From Simkania negevensis (GTDB lineage Bacteria > Chlamydiota > Chlamydiia > Chlamydiales > JAFITR01), in NCBI GenBank assembly GCA_017116025.1, contig JAFITR010000059.1, forward strand, positions 1-8,649: 8,649 nucleotides of DNA. Reading direction: 5' to 3'. Below, piece by piece: positions 7,706-8,649 of the stretch. The position numbers were made by a program, and so were the translations under genes. The notes below the pieces were generated by a model that saw only the letters and a program-made list of their open reading frames with translations, was not told where the DNA came from and searched no databases. The stretch's first letter is position 1. Every line of letters starts with the position of its first letter.

Positions 7706-7711
7706 AATATT

Positions 7712-8539
7712 TTGTCAGACACTTCGAATTATGTGAGTACAATGTATCTCGCTGTATGCAGTTATGTAATGAGCTATGGAACAATTTCTCGTACGGCAAA
7801 TCTGTCAACACCTGGTCCTTACCCCGAGATCATAGATAATAATGATTCGCGGTACGAAGAAGCAGCAGCAGAGTCGCGGTGCCTGCTAATCAGCAGGGAT
7901 GTGGAACAACTCATTAAGAACATGGGAATTAGAAATGACTTAGCCATCGTTAGAGCTTCTTGTGCAGAGTTTTGTCAATCTAAAGGAACAAATAAGTTTC
8001 GTGGGGGTGCAGCAACGATTTCAGTAGAGCCAGATCTCTTTACACGTGATCAAGATGTTGTTGATTGGTTAGTAACGCGTCAATTAATTGTTATTAAAAA
8101 TAACGATCTCTTTAAAGTTGAGTTAGTCAGGGCTATTTCTGCAAGTGCACTCGCTATTTTTAACCTGTATAATGAGTCCTCCTCTTACAATTTATTTTAT
8201 AACATGCTATTAACAATGGCTGTGCAATTCGTGGCGGGGGCAGCCTTTTCTCTACGGAGAGAGATTGTGACAGATGCTTTTGCTATAAAAAACGCCTCTG
8301 ATGAGACATTACAAGGGGGAGAAAGATTTTTGTTGGCATTCAGAAATTGTTGTTTAGGAGAAGTTTCGCAAGAGAAGCGAATTGCTTTTTGCCTAAAGCA
8401 TTCATGGGTTGATTATACTGGCGTTATAGTAACAAGGCGCATTGCACAAGTTCAAGCAGAGTTGGCAAGAAGAAGGGTTCCGAATGATCCAGGTAAAGAG
8501 CATAAAATAAAAAGACTAGAAAAAGTCCTTATTGGATGA
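7712..8539 (+). CDS. Degenerate M48-like metallopeptidase homologue (predicted pseudoprotease), membrane-associated
   Basis: A 275-residue protein from the TTG at 7712; the frame also allows TTG 7685 or ATG 7742. I do not recognise a named gene. The order of elements resembles small M48 peptidases. A beta-rich segment with GGAATISVEPDLF (98-110) comes first, then DWLVTRQLIVIKNND (118-132). Two hydrophobic helices follow (about 136-152 and 158-178), then RREIVTDAFAI (182-192), which fits the family's ExxxD motif with Glu184 and Asp188. The segment RQLIV-IKNND aligns with HExxH-I-x-N-x-D, but both His and the catalytic Glu are replaced (Arg123, Gln124, Val127). Zinc catalysis is therefore not expected. 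A weakly hydrophobic N-terminus (11-24) may be another membrane segment. The C-terminus is basic and helical. Base use is clearly AT-richer than the pump genes, suggesting a different history. The M48 link is by pattern only. Confidence 0.75.
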   Translation: MSDTSNYVSTMYLAVCSYVMSYGTISRTANLSTPGPYPEIIDNNDSRYEEAAAESRCLLISRDVEQLIKNMGIRNDLAIVRASCAEFCQSKGTNKFRGGAATISVEPDLFTRDQDVVDWLVTRQLIVIKNNDLFKVELVRAISASALAIFNLYNESSSYNLFYNMLLTMAVQFVAGAAFSLRREIVTDAFAIKNASDETLQGGERFLLAFRNCCLGEVSQEKRIAFCLKHSWVDYTGVIVTRRIAQVQAELARRRVPNDPGKEHKIKRLEKVLIG

Positions 8540-8649
8540 GCCTCCATCTTTTGTCGCACTACTGGAAATCCTGCAACAAAGACGTAATGGTTAACTTCTT
8601 AAATCCGCAGTTTGTCGCTGACACTCCTTTGTCTAAAAAGGCCCGAAGG
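8540..8649. other. Non-coding tail; possible terminator cut by the window edge
   Basis: No gene is visible. TTTGTCGC occurs twice (8551-8558 and 8611-8618). CCTTT (8626-8630) can pair with AAAGG (8637-8641). The closing bases AAAAAGGCCCGAAGG (8635-8649) look like the left arm of a bidirectional terminator whose right arm would lie just past the window. Confidence 0.3.

Noticed and set aside
1..8649. CRISPR array, tRNA or rRNA genes
   Set aside because: No regularly spaced direct repeats, cloverleaf-like segments or rRNA-like stretches were seen on reading through the window.

Overview
The window reads as a Gram-negative chromosome. It carries the three parts of an envelope-spanning efflux pump: an outer-membrane channel, a periplasmic adaptor and an inner-membrane RND pump. 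The taxon is not proven. The style of the last gene (a small, membrane-associated M48-peptidase-like protein) and an FGE/SUMF1-type protein beside the pump would fit an environmental member of the Chlamydiota. That is an inference from family flavour, with perhaps even odds.

Region 1 (1-7354) is one tightly packed plus-strand gene block, with roughly balanced base composition in the lines I counted. It starts inside an FGE-sulfatase/SUMF1-fold gene whose two catalytic cysteine positions are both serine. That gene overlaps the TolC-like channel gene by 19 bases. A 75-base gap follows, holding a possible 23-codon basic leader ORF that overlaps the adaptor start as ATGA. The adaptor (with a clear R-x3-L-x6-S tip motif) runs into the RND pump through a GTGA overlap. 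The spacing argues for co-transcription and translational coupling. The pump keeps the TM4 Asp-Asp pair but has Asn-Asp where AcrB has Lys940-Asn941.

Region 2 (7355-7711) has no convincing gene. It holds a sequence like the end of an IS903-type element just after the pump stop codon, a nested hairpin inside a wider 9-bp inverted repeat, and a weak terminator-like structure. It may be a junction between two chromosome blocks.

Region 3 (7712-8539) is a single AT-richer gene. Its layout matches a small membrane M48 metallopeptidase, but the HExxH zinc motif reads RQLIV, so it looks like a pseudoprotease. The true start is probably a TTG at 7712 behind a good Shine-Dalgarno sequence. The last 110 bases hold no gene and end in what may be the first half of a terminator cut by the window edge. 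A 12-13 bp motif there is an inverted copy of one just upstream of the gene.

Together, the pump genes probably build one export machine. The catalytically dead FGE-like protein is either an accessory or regulatory partner or simply an upstream operon member. The last gene appears functionally separate.
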